In this document: positions 1-7,546 of the stretch, one piece after another | How positions within the stretch are numbered: position 1 is the first letter of the stretch | Layout: each line of letters opens with the position of its first letter | Assembly (NCBI RefSeq): GCF_963666145.1 | Contig: NZ_OY762614.1 | Coordinates: forward strand, 5,508,501-5,572,500 | Reading direction: 5' to 3' | DNA length: 64,000 nucleotides | Origin: an uncultured Desulfobacter sp. | GTDB taxonomy: Bacteria; Desulfobacterota; Desulfobacteria; Desulfobacterales; Desulfobacteraceae | The notes under the pieces: model-generated | What the model saw: the letters and a program-made list of their open reading frames with translations, nothing else | Database searches by the model: none | What the model was told of the DNA's origin: nothing | Translations under genes and position numbers: made by a program

Positions 1-291
1 GAGATCTGATTCGGTACTGTTGCCTGGTTCTTCCGGCGCTGCCGGCTCAGTTGTTTTGGGGACGATGGAAGATGCTTCAGGTGTATCCTTTTGGGCATTC
101 TCAGAGTCCGTGCCTGGTGGTTCAGGCTGAATTGGAAAAACCGCCGTTTGGCTCTCGTTCTGGGTTGTTTCAGGATTCATGGAACCGGCAGCCATATCTT
201 TTTCTTCGATTCCGTTATGCTGAAGCATCCACCATAAGCCGACGACAACTAACGCCCCTGCTATAAATCCTATGGCCATCCTTATATTCAT
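1..291 (-). CDS. Membrane-anchored Pro/Glu/Thr-rich protein (C-terminus beyond window)
   Basis: The reading frame opens at an ATG at 291 and stays open to the window edge (97 codons). The N-terminus starts MNIRMAIGFIAGALVVVG and forms one hydrophobic helix (about residues 5-22) with little positive charge behind it, so it is a signal anchor or uncleaved signal. The rest is low-complexity, rich in Pro, Glu, Thr, Ser and Asn, and looks like a disordered linker in the periplasm leading to a domain beyond the edge. A GGAACG ribosome site precedes the start. The ATG overlaps the stop of the small ORF before it (ATGA overlap), so it is the last visible gene of the sigma/anti-sigma/S16-protease operon. 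I do not recognise a family, and function cannot be called from this part. Confidence 0.6.
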   Translation of the reverse strand, partial: MNIRMAIGFIAGALVVVGLWWMLQHNGIEEKDMAAGSMNPETTQNESQTAVFPIQPEPPGTDSENAQKDTPEASSIVPKTTEPAAPEEPGNSTESDL

Positions 292-473
292 TGCATCGTT
301 CCTTTTGCCTTGTGTTTAACTTTTTTTGTAATTTCACTTGCTCTTTTAGCGGTTATGTTTTCGGCCTTAATATTAGTTTCGAGGGAAATCTTGTGTTTTC
401 CAAAAAAAATATTGAAATCGCCTTTCCATGGAAAACGGGCGTTCAATGGGACAATTTTCAGGAGATCAATCAA
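288..473 (-). CDS. Small basic hypothetical protein, TTG start, coupled to both neighbours
   Basis: A 61-codon frame that starts with TTG inside the end of the S16-like protease gene and ends in a TGA overlapping the ATG of the next gene. The product is Lys-rich and has no clear membrane helix or known motif. The evidence for a real gene is its placement: it exactly fills the gap between two genes and overlaps both by a few bases, as translationally coupled genes do. Against it: it needs a TTG start and has no homolog I recognise. It could instead be untranslated spacer. Confidence 0.4.
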   Translation of the reverse strand: MIDLLKIVPLNARFPWKGDFNIFFGKHKISLETNIKAENITAKRASEITKKVKHKAKGTMQ

Positions 474-1224
474 AGATTTTCAGTGTTTTGGGTTCAACAG
501 GCTTTTTGGGGGGCGGGGGGACCAATAGCGGTTTGTTTTTTGGGGGCGGTGGTGCTTGAAACACATTCTTATAGCGGGCAACGGCCAAGGCAACGGCAGT
601 TGCGACGAATAAAATGGCCAAAGAGAGGATGATCTTCTTGATTTTACTTTTTTCCCGGGGCTTGTTTCCGGATAAAATCTGCATGAATTCATCTACATTA
701 GATACTGCAAACCACTTGATTCCCTTTTTGTTGACGCGGTCAAGGGTTGTTTTGGGAATGTCGCCTAAATTGTCTTTGGGGAAAAATAGATAATCATCCT
801 CTTTTAGAAGGGTTATCGATGTCTCTATTTTCGTTTTGATCCCTTTGATTCCACCGATCCGACCGTCCGAGCAGACCTCTCCTGTGGCAGCCAGTTCCGG
901 CAGGTCCCTGTCCAGCATCTTCCTGGCAAATGCCGCAGCAAAACTTAAGCCGCAGCTTTGTCCCGCAAGGTTTCCCTGGTGGCCCACCCGTTCGGACAAG
1001 TCAAAATCGGCTATAATTTTGCCGGGATTCATTCGGGCTTTATTGCAATAGAGGTGTACCTTGTTGACCGCTCTTTTCGCTGCGATGAGAAAATCCTCGG
1101 AGTGGTCTGTCACAATATAGGCATCTGCGTGGGGCGCATTGGCGCTTTTTTCCGGCCAGATGTCGCAGACAATTGAGTAGCTGCTGCCGTCTTCGAATAG
1201 AAGCCAGGTTTTATGTGTCGGCAT
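466..1224 (-). CDS. S16 (Lon-type) peptidase domain protein with C-terminal membrane anchor
   Basis: The central part resembles the proteolytic domain of Lon (peptidase family S16). A GQSCGLSFAAA segment (near residue 89) matches the Lon block that carries the catalytic Ser, and a GxxK block, GGIKGIKTKIE (near residues 122-132), matches the block with the catalytic Lys; between them is an ATGEV segment as in Lon. There is no AAA+ ATPase domain. After the protease comes a hydrophobic helix (about residues 198-218) and a short tail with two runs of prolines. The domain therefore sits N-terminal to a membrane anchor, most simply with the protease in the cytoplasm. The gene overlaps the anti-sigma-like gene by 14 bases, which suggests a role in regulated proteolysis of a signalling partner (inference). 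Peptidase activity is not proven. Confidence 0.7.
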   Translation of the reverse strand: MPTHKTWLLFEDGSSYSIVCDIWPEKSANAPHADAYIVTDHSEDFLIAAKRAVNKVHLYCNKARMNPGKIIADFDLSERVGHQGNLAGQSCGLSFAAAFARKMLDRDLPELAATGEVCSDGRIGGIKGIKTKIETSITLLKEDDYLFFPKDNLGDIPKTTLDRVNKKGIKWFAVSNVDEFMQILSGNKPREKSKIKKIILSLAILFVATAVALAVARYKNVFQAPPPPKNKPLLVPPPPKKPVEPKTLKIFD

Positions 1225-1786
1225 CGGTGTTCCGGCCTTTGGTAAAGGAGATGGTCCAGGAGGAGAGGTCCAGTTGATTCAAATCCTCTCTTTTTACGGC
1301 GGCCCGTCCGCCCACGATGGTTTTATCCAGAACTGTTTCATTTGCCGCATCCCTGACAAGGACTCGCATACCATCCATGGACGCGGGTTCTTCGGTAATA
1401 TTCAGGGTAACCAGTCCTTTTGCCGGATTTCCCGGGGAGGGATGTATGCTCAACTCAAATCTGCGGCAATTGCTCTTCAAATGCATGGGTTCAATGGTGT
1501 CGGTGGCTGCCGCCTTGAGGGTGCCGAAACTTAAATACGGATCTTCTGTTTCAAAGACGTCCTGGTTATTGTCTTGATTGGTATCCAGGGCGATGGAAAT
1601 GGTTTCCCACTTTTCCAGGCAGGTTCGGCATTGCCAGAGGTGACGCAGTTCTTCTTCTGAGGCGTTTTTAAGTCCGTTTTCCAATGATAACCTGTAAATG
1701 AATTCCAACGGCAGGTGCCCGGTGTCCGGCGACACTTCCCGTAAAAAAATATCAACAGCGGTTTTAAAATCTATTTGTTTGTTCAT
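1211..1786 (-). CDS. Putative anti-sigma factor, HxxxCxxC zinc-finger type, soluble
   Basis: The N-terminal third is helical and contains HLWQCRTC (near residues 47-54), the H-x3-C-x2-C signature of ZAS/zf-HC2 anti-sigma factors. The C-terminal half is rich in beta-type residues and could be a small beta-sandwich. There is no transmembrane helix, unlike most membrane-bound anti-sigma factors. The ATG at 1786 is chosen because a GAGAAG site lies about 8 bases upstream; a GTG at 1795 overlapping the sigma stop is possible. The gene directly follows a sigma factor and overlaps the S16-protease gene, the usual arrangement for a sigma/anti-sigma pair. Binding of that sigma factor is inferred from order and motif. 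Confidence 0.65.
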   Translation of the reverse strand: MNKQIDFKTAVDIFLREVSPDTGHLPLEFIYRLSLENGLKNASEEELRHLWQCRTCLEKWETISIALDTNQDNNQDVFETEDPYLSFGTLKAAATDTIEPMHLKSNCRRFELSIHPSPGNPAKGLVTLNITEEPASMDGMRVLVRDAANETVLDKTIVGGRAAVKREDLNQLDLSSWTISFTKGRNTDADT

Positions 1787-1791
1787 TGCAT

Positions 1792-2496
1792 TCACTTCTC
1801 TTCCGGATCAAAACCATGCTCTTCAAGGCATGATCCCATTTGTTTTTTTGCCTGGTCATATCTGTTGCAGATCGTTTGTATGGAACAGCCGTTCTGTTGG
1901 GCAAGCTGCTTTAATTTCACGTTGCCAAGTGCCCTGGCCTCAAAGATACCCATCAGCCCCTTATCATCATTGTTTTTCAATGCCTCCATACACCATTGAA
2001 TAACCTCTTCAATCGTTTCAGGATTTGATATGTTCCGTTCGCTTTTAATCTCCAGTCTTGTCTCGTCATCGTCCGTTGAGCTGAAGGTCATCATTAAATT
2101 TTCGGCAGCAAGGATCTGGGCGTAAGACCATCCTAATTTTGCCTGGATATTTTCCAAACTGGGGTCCAGATTTTCACAGGCCAGTTCATTTCGGGTATTT
2201 TTCAGCAGCCGGACCTGTTTTTGTTTCTCCTGGGGCAGGCGCACCAGGGGATATTTTCTCAATGCGCTGATGATTTCACCACTGATTCTTACCGGTGCAT
2301 AGGCTCTAAAACTCGCCCCTCTTTCCGGGTCATATTTTTTTTTTGCATTCAGCAGTCCGATTACCCCGTAGTGGTAAATATCCTCGCGGGTTATCATTTC
2401 ATTCATCTGCCACAGATTGTATTTTTGATACAGGTGATTGGCGATCCGTTTAACCATATTCAGTTCTTCTTTAGATTCTTCATCCTCTAAGTCCAC
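1792..2496 (-). CDS. Sigma-70 family RNA polymerase sigma factor (FliA/SigB-like)
   Basis: Region 2 is clear: a DIYHYGVIGLL block followed by KKYDPERGASFRAYA and an arginine-rich end, as in the FliA/SigB/SigF group, where it binds the core enzyme and the -10 element. Region 3 follows (near residues 110-150). Region 4 is present but weak, with a helix-turn-helix-like KLKQLAQQNGCSIQTICNRY segment. A longer frame reaches 2580, but its first codons lie inside the terminator hairpin of the upstream gene. I prefer the GTG at 2496, which has an AGAGGG site 8 bases upstream; the ATG at 2457 is another option. It heads the run of overlapping genes with the anti-sigma-like protein and S16 protease. Target promoters are unknown. 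Confidence 0.75.
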   Translation of the reverse strand: MDLEDEESKEELNMVKRIANHLYQKYNLWQMNEMITREDIYHYGVIGLLNAKKKYDPERGASFRAYAPVRISGEIISALRKYPLVRLPQEKQKQVRLLKNTRNELACENLDPSLENIQAKLGWSYAQILAAENLMMTFSSTDDDETRLEIKSERNISNPETIEEVIQWCMEALKNNDDKGLMGIFEARALGNVKLKQLAQQNGCSIQTICNRYDQAKKQMGSCLEEHGFDPEEK

Positions 2497-2545
2497 CAGT
2501 ATTCCCTCTATGATTGTATTATCGAAGCATTGTTGTGAATTTCTA

Positions 2546-2584
2546 AAACATGAGGGCAGCGACATCTTCGCTGCCCTCATGTTT
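2546..2584 (-). terminator. Rho-independent terminator
   Basis: A perfect 16-bp stem (arm AAACATGAGGGCAGCG) with a 7-base loop, followed on the minus strand by a short T run. It lies 14 bases after the stop of the CsgG-like lipoprotein gene and just before the sigma factor, so the two lipoprotein genes and the sigma operon are probably separate transcripts. Confidence 0.8.
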
Positions 2585-2597
2585 CATACAAGAAAAC

Positions 2598-3698
2598 TTA
2601 TTTCGCCATGTTGGATTTTACCCTTTCCCTGGCAGCGACAACATCCTGATCCACGCAGCTCATATGGTCGTAAGCCTCCTGGTAATAGTAACAGGCCTCT
2701 TTAAGATTTCCATTGACCTCCGCACAAAGCCCTAAATTATATGCCAGGTCATAGGCGGATGGATCCTGCTGATAACCTTCCTCCCAGATAGGGCGGGCCT
2801 TGTCCCACAACTGAGCTTTTGGGGTAATGAATTTGCCTCCTGCGGCGGCTGCGGACGACTTGGTTTTGACGGCTGCGCACATATACTGGACCGATAGATC
2901 GGACTCAATGGCGGCAACCGCTTCCTTCATGGCTTCCTTGACAGCCTCAGTTTCATCTTGGAGATCGTCCAGACTGCCGTTCTTAAGTATATCTTTAACA
3001 ATATCCGTCGTGTCGTCACCCGTACTCACATCGTTCTTCATTGTCCTGGTCGGGTTGCATTGTTTGGATTCCCCGGAGTGCTCATCAATGGTTTGTGCAT
3101 AGAGTACTTTCGACGTTTCTACATCAATGACTCTATAGGTAAAAGAGAAGTATCCTTTCCGCTTAACGCAGGGGATATAATGAATCTGTTCTTGTTGACA
3201 ACCGAGGCCTAACATTTGTTTCCATTTCTCTGTGTCTTTTTTCCATTTTGTGCAGACCTTCTTTTTATCGGTGTAAAGGGTATCTTCAACTTTGGCCCGG
3301 GTGACTTTCCCCACGATCACGGTTTTGGCTCCCATGCGTTTACCTGCTCTTGCTACGGTTCTGGGATTGAACAGCCAGGATGAATTGCTTCTTTGCAGTT
3401 CTTTGGTAACCTTATTGATATTGTTGCGGTCTACCACCTGGTACAGATTTTCATCCTGCCATTGGGTGGCCGTGAGAGTGGCCTCTATTGTGCTGGTCAA
3501 TTCATGTGCATAAGGCTCCGAACCCTGGAATTCGAGTACGGCAACAGGGGAAGGAAAATTTATTTTGGGGCGGACAGATACTTTAGTTCCCCGGCAGGTT
3601 GTCGAGTTTGGGTTAAGGCTTGGCATATTCATAGTTTGACAAGAAAAAATGAGTGTGGTTGACAGACAAATTAATGTAAGATAAAGATTTCTTTTCAT
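2598..3698 (-). CDS. CsgG-like lipoprotein with C-terminal TPR-like region
   Basis: The N-terminus is a lipoprotein signal with lipobox LIFSC (Cys about residue 20). The next part resembles the CsgG/curli-assembly family: a VAVLEFQG strand near residue 53, a segment ending YQVVDRNNINKV, and a GAKTVIVGKVTRAK strand pair. A Cys-rich loop lies between about residues 145 and 180. The last 80 residues (WDKARPIWEEGYQQDP, then AYNLGLCAEVNGNLKEA) look like one or two tetratricopeptide repeats. CsgG proteins form outer-membrane pores, but the similarity here is to the fold and no pore is claimed. A GGGAG site precedes the ATG. It is preceded on the same strand by the FlgO-like lipoprotein gene (55-base gap), with which it probably forms a transcript. 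Confidence 0.65.
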   Translation of the reverse strand: MKRNLYLTLICLSTTLIFSCQTMNMPSLNPNSTTCRGTKVSVRPKINFPSPVAVLEFQGSEPYAHELTSTIEATLTATQWQDENLYQVVDRNNINKVTKELQRSNSSWLFNPRTVARAGKRMGAKTVIVGKVTRAKVEDTLYTDKKKVCTKWKKDTEKWKQMLGLGCQQEQIHYIPCVKRKGYFSFTYRVIDVETSKVLYAQTIDEHSGESKQCNPTRTMKNDVSTGDDTTDIVKDILKNGSLDDLQDETEAVKEAMKEAVAAIESDLSVQYMCAAVKTKSSAAAAGGKFITPKAQLWDKARPIWEEGYQQDPSAYDLAYNLGLCAEVNGNLKEACYYYQEAYDHMSCVDQDVVAARERVKSNMAK

Positions 3699-3753
3699 TC
3701 TAATCTCCCATGTTTGTGGTTATTTTATAAAAAAATATAATTGATATTAAGGA

Positions 3754-5022
3754 TTATCCACGCCCCAGGATGATCGTGGCCAGATTCTTACCGATCTTTT
3801 CATCCTGAAAAATCTGATTTACTATTGTTTCGGCAGCATCATCTATTTGAGGCAAAAAGGTGACCCCGCTTTCACTGGAAGCACCAATCACCTGGCCCTG
3901 TTTGTTGATTATTTTAAATTTCAGGATGGCTTTGGTAGCTTTTTGTCCATACTCCATTTGGGTGCGCACAGTCATTTGAAGCACGACCCTCATGGCTCCT
4001 TTTTTGCCGGAACCGCTGCAGGTTGATGTGATAATTCCATGATCGGCCAGGGCCTCGCTGGTATTTTGGATTAAAGCCGATACGGCTGGGGATCGCTTTG
4101 AAATGTTGGCCGACGGGGAGGGCTGATATTGAATGCAAACCGTCTGCTGTTCCGTTCCGCAGGGCTTTAACAAGGCCGCAGGAATCGTTTTTTTATCGAC
4201 GTCAAAAACGGCGGATGTAATGGTTTTCCCGGAAGTCTTTCGGACATTGACATGAAAGCGCATTTTATCACCAAGGTCGATATACTTGCCCTGGATAACG
4301 GCTTTCATAATGGAATTGGAGGAGATGCCCGAAGGTCTGAATACCGGTGATGCAGATACGGCGTTTTCCAGAAAACGGCTGAACTCTTTTTCCAGGCAGA
4401 GATTTGGCTGACCATACATACCCGGTTTCAGTTCGGGAACTGTAACATCAAGCTGGTAAAAACCATGTGACATAAAATTGTCATCAAGCATTCTCACGAT
4501 ACTTCTGGCCACCCTGGAGAATTCGGGCTTGAACCATGATTCATTCAGTTTTGACTTAAGGATTTTACCCCTGGCCAGCGCCAGGTCGCTGCTTGCTGTG
4601 TCCCCCATCATGCGAACCTTGATGGTTGTGACTATCATTGCATTTTCAACATCATAGGAGCCCAGTAAAATCAGGGGTTCGTCTCCGACCTCCTGCATGG
4701 TGACATCGGCGCCTTTCCTGGACAACGCCACGCCGACGGCATCGTTTAACACCGATGAAAACGGAAGGTTTAATTTTGTTCGGCGCTGCCAGAAACTATT
4801 TTCGCTCAATTGAATCTTTTTTCCGGATAAAGGGAATTTATCATCCAGATCATCGACCATCTTTTGAGCCAGTTGTTCAATGTTGAGGGCGGGGTTGCTC
4901 ATGCCCGGGCTTATTGCTGCTTTATTCCGGGTCGGTGCAGGCGTCGTGGTTACGCATCCAATGATGGACGCTGTGGTCAGTATCAGCACAAGCAAGGCCG
5001 AAAATGGTTTTAATTGTGTCAT
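3754..5022 (-). CDS. FlgO-like outer-membrane lipoprotein
   Basis: The signal peptide ends in the lipobox ASIIGC, so the mature protein is probably lipid-anchored. Residues about 45-150 (LAQKMVDDLDDKF, then a GKKIQLSENSFW strand and a SSVLNDAVGVALSRKGADV helix) resemble the FlgO/LPP20 group, in which a protein fold binds near the cell surface. The C-terminal 200 residues seem to repeat this layout in weaker form (ISKRSPAVSALIQNTSEALADHGII), suggesting two similar domains. The ATG at 5022 is chosen because an AAAGGAT site lies 7 bases upstream; a start 24 bases earlier lacks one. Function is not established, and no flagellar genes are nearby, so a flagellar role is not implied. Confidence 0.55.
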   Translation of the reverse strand: MTQLKPFSALLVLILTTASIIGCVTTTPAPTRNKAAISPGMSNPALNIEQLAQKMVDDLDDKFPLSGKKIQLSENSFWQRRTKLNLPFSSVLNDAVGVALSRKGADVTMQEVGDEPLILLGSYDVENAMIVTTIKVRMMGDTASSDLALARGKILKSKLNESWFKPEFSRVARSIVRMLDDNFMSHGFYQLDVTVPELKPGMYGQPNLCLEKEFSRFLENAVSASPVFRPSGISSNSIMKAVIQGKYIDLGDKMRFHVNVRKTSGKTITSAVFDVDKKTIPAALLKPCGTEQQTVCIQYQPSPSANISKRSPAVSALIQNTSEALADHGIITSTCSGSGKKGAMRVVLQMTVRTQMEYGQKATKAILKFKIINKQGQVIGASSESGVTFLPQIDDAAETIVNQIFQDEKIGKNLATIILGRG

Positions 5023-5046
5023 CTTGTATCCTTTTCTCAATCGCAA

Positions 5047-5510
5047 GCTGTTATAAAATAAACGCCTTTGTAGTTATATTTCGATTAAAAATTCAGGTTT
5101 TAAACCGGCATGGAAAATAAATTGGTAATTATCTCATTGAACGCAGATTCATTAAGAAAAAGCTCCGCCCTTTCGATTATAAGAACAGAGTCAATTTTTG
5201 ATCCTGGGCTCAAATCGAATTATCCCATAGAACTATAGGCTGAACAGAACTATATACGTAGGTTCAGCCCTATCGAATATGAAACTAATTGAACAAGTTA
5301 TTGAGGCATTTATATAGACGAATGTCATTTGCTGAAGCAAGTTAATTTATTACTAATTTTTATTCATTGCTATTTTGGGTAATTTGATGCTTAGCATTAT
5401 ATAATTTAAGAAATTTTTTTCTTAAATTATATAGAATTGATTACTCATTTAGAGAGGATTGCACTGGCTTTTTGATGTACACGCCTGACGGGTAGGGTTC
5501 AGCGCACCTG
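5047..5510. other. Intergenic region, AT-rich, with two hairpins
   Basis: No credible gene is seen. It holds a perfect 16-bp AT-rich hairpin (listed separately) and an inverted repeat with arms GGCTGAAC (5238-5245) and GTTCAGCC (5262-5269), extendable to about 11 bp with one bulge. It separates the minus-strand lipoprotein genes from a region of gene remnants. Confidence 0.5.
5398..5433. terminator. Perfect AT-rich hairpin, possible bidirectional terminator
   Basis: Two perfectly complementary 16-base arms (TATATAATTTAAGAAA and its complement) surround a TTTT loop. The run of T in the right arm fits a weak terminator, but no complete gene ends here. It may be a leftover of a lost gene or a mobile-element boundary. 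Confidence 0.4.
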
Positions 5511-5813
5511 ATGGCACCGACACGCTATGTGAACTGCAGCAGCTACCTGATCGGCCATGCCGAACTGCTCAAGAACGTGAAACTTGCAGGGATGGCCAAA
5601 AAATATGGGGTATCCGTGCCGCAGTTAAGTATCCGCTATGTGCTGCAACTCGACCTTCTTGCCCTGCCAAAGACGGCGACTCCTGAGCATATGAAAAATA
5701 ATGCAGATGTGAATTTTGTGATTTCAGCCGAGGATATGGATACGCTCAATAACATGGAACAGATCAGGGATTACGGGGAAGCAAGCATGTTTCCTGTATA
5801 TAGCGGTAAATAG
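5511..5813 (+). pseudogene. Aldo/keto reductase remnant (C-terminal third only)
   Basis: About 90 residues match the C-terminal part of aldo/keto reductases: the IGHAELLKN segment, KYGVSVPQLSIRYVLQL, then LALPKTATPEHMKNNADV and the ISAEDMDTLN helix that binds NADPH-side residues in the family. The barrel's first two thirds, including the Asp-Tyr-Lys-His catalytic residues, are absent, and no matching codons are found in any frame just upstream. There is no ribosome site. A full enzyme has about 270-330 residues, so this is a truncated gene, probably not functional. Confidence 0.75.
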
Positions 5814-5920
5814 TATTTATTCAACCATCGGCTTTTTGCCCGATTTCTCGTATTCGTAGAAATAATTATGGTGACAGCCGTGGGCTCAGACCCCGGCTGT
5901 TATCAAAGAAGCGCTTTATC

Positions 5921-6859
5921 ATGGGTGCCGTGTTTTTGTTTTTTACCGTGGTGGGTGCTGCGCTTCCGGTGCTGCCGCTGCAGGTTCATAACGTTTTGGG
6001 GTTCGGCCCATTTGTTGTGGGAATTGTAGCCGGATGCCAGTTTGTTGCGGCACTGATCTCCCGGTTGTGGGCCATTCAGCTGGTGGACGAGCGCCGCTCC
6101 GCCAAGATGATCGCCTGGGTGGGCATGTCCATGTTTGCGGCCCTGGCCATCGGGGCGCCGGCCGGAAGTTTTGTGTTTGACACATGGTCCTTCTCGGGCA
6201 TCGCTGTGGCGTCCTCCATCATACCCTTTGCCGCGTTGCTGATGATTGCACCCATTCACGCGGTCAAGCCTGCGGCAAGCCCTGAAAAGTCGGGCATGGG
6301 TTCCGTGTTTGGTGCCGTGTTCTGGCCGGGGATCGGATTTGCCCTCAGCGGAATTACCTTTGGCGCCGTAACAACCTTTTTAACCCTTTTGTTTTCGATC
6401 AATCAATGGCCCCACGGCGCTTTGGCATTTGCGGTTTTTGCATGCATGCTTATTTTGACCCGTATATTTTTCGGGCATCTTCCCGACCGGTTCGGCGGGG
6501 CAACGGTATCCATTTACTGTCTTGTTTGCCAGGCTGCGGGGCTGGTCATGATCGGCACCACCGCCAACGGCACTGTGGCCATGATAGGCGCTGCCGTTGC
6601 GGGCGCAGGCTTTTCCCTGGTGTTTCCGGGGCTCGGCATTGAGGCGCTCAAGCGGGCACCTGTGGAACGCCGTGGGCTTGCCATGGGGTGTTACAATGCC
6701 TTTCTTGATGTGACCCTGGGGTTCGGCAGTCCGGGCCTGGGGTTTCTGGCCGGAAAATTCGGACTTGAGTTCGTTTTTATGATCAGTGCCGTGGCGGCTG
6801 TTTTGTCGATTTTTATCTCGGTTTATCTTCGCTGCCAACCGGTCAAAAGGGCCTTGTGA
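5921..6859 (+). CDS. MFS permease of the YfcJ/YhhS type with an internal deletion
   Basis: The protein matches arabinose-efflux-type MFS permeases (YfcJ/YhhS) over most of its length, for example LPVLPLQVHNVLGF, HLPDRFGG and GAGFSLVFPGLGIEALKR. It has 312 residues where the family has about 390. Near residues 47-52 the sequence jumps from the family's TRGYA-type segment (here SRLWA) directly to its LVGPTRSGKV-type segment (here LVDERRSAKM), so about 65 residues covering roughly TM3-TM4 and the DRxGxK loop are missing in frame. Transport activity is doubtful. Codons upstream stay in frame (a KKRFI segment) but no better start is seen. With the adjacent reductase remnant it suggests local decay. 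Confidence 0.6.
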   Translation: MGAVFLFFTVVGAALPVLPLQVHNVLGFGPFVVGIVAGCQFVAALISRLWAIQLVDERRSAKMIAWVGMSMFAALAIGAPAGSFVFDTWSFSGIAVASSIIPFAALLMIAPIHAVKPAASPEKSGMGSVFGAVFWPGIGFALSGITFGAVTTFLTLLFSINQWPHGALAFAVFACMLILTRIFFGHLPDRFGGATVSIYCLVCQAAGLVMIGTTANGTVAMIGAAVAGAGFSLVFPGLGIEALKRAPVERRGLAMGCYNAFLDVTLGFGSPGLGFLAGKFGLEFVFMISAVAAVLSIFISVYLRCQPVKRAL

Positions 6860-6895
6860 AACGTACGTCACCCAAAAAAAACAAAGGAGAATGAT

Positions 6896-7546
6896 ATGAA
6901 AATTTTAGCATTTAACGGCAGCCCGCGTCTTAAAGGGAATACGGCAGCCATGCTTGACAGCGCCGTCAGCGGCGCACGGGAAAACGGTGCGGATGTGGAA
7001 ACCTTCAATCTGTATAAAATGCAGTTTTCTGGCTGTGTGAGCTGTTTTTCATGCAAACGCCTGGACAGGGAGCGACCCATCGTCTGTGCGGTCAAAGATG
7101 ACCTGCAGCCGGTGCTGGAAAAAGTGCGCGGGATTGATGCCCTCCTCATTGCCACCCCCGTCTATTTCGGCAGTGAAACCGCTGCCACCCGGGCGCTGAT
7201 TGAACGCCTGTGTTTTCCCTATCTTAACTATGCCGATTACACCCAAAGCCATTTTCCAAAGAAAATTCCCGTTGGGCTCATCTATACCATGAATATCCCC
7301 GGTGACATGATGCAGACCATGGGGTATGACGTGACCCTGGGACGCACCCGGTCAACCCTGGAACGGGAGTTTGGGTCATGCCGGATGGTCGTGGCCAACT
7401 ACACCACACAGTATAAGGATTATAGTCTGTACGAGGCCAACGCCACCGCCGAGGAGAAAAAAGCATACCGGGACGCCCATTTCAGCGATGATTGTCAAAA
7501 TGCCCGGCAGCTTGGGGAACAAGTGGCCGCCGGCAGGCCCTTTTAG
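6896..7546 (+). CDS. Flavodoxin-fold NADPH-dependent FMN reductase-like protein
   Basis: The N-terminus KILAFNGSPRLKGNTAAML carries the SPRxxGNT phosphate loop that binds FMN. It is followed by a CVSCFSCKR segment with three cysteines and an AVKDDL block, as in the iron-sulfur flavoprotein/NADPH-dependent FMN reductase family; then ATPVYFGSET at the second flavin loop. The Cys pattern is shorter than in the true archaeal Isf proteins, so a 4Fe-4S cluster is possible but not certain. An AGGAGA site lies before the ATG. The gene ends 4 bases into the convergent thioesterase gene. It probably reduces flavin or a flavin-bound substrate in the cytoplasm; the natural substrate is not evident. Confidence 0.75.
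   Translation: MKILAFNGSPRLKGNTAAMLDSAVSGARENGADVETFNLYKMQFSGCVSCFSCKRLDRERPIVCAVKDDLQPVLEKVRGIDALLIATPVYFGSETAATRALIERLCFPYLNYADYTQSHFPKKIPVGLIYTMNIPGDMMQTMGYDVTLGRTRSTLEREFGSCRMVVANYTTQYKDYSLYEANATAEEKKAYRDAHFSDDCQNARQLGEQVAAGRPF

Noticed and set aside
1..300. Plus-strand frame at 51-266
   Set aside because: The minus-strand frame with membrane anchor and operon overlap explains this DNA better.
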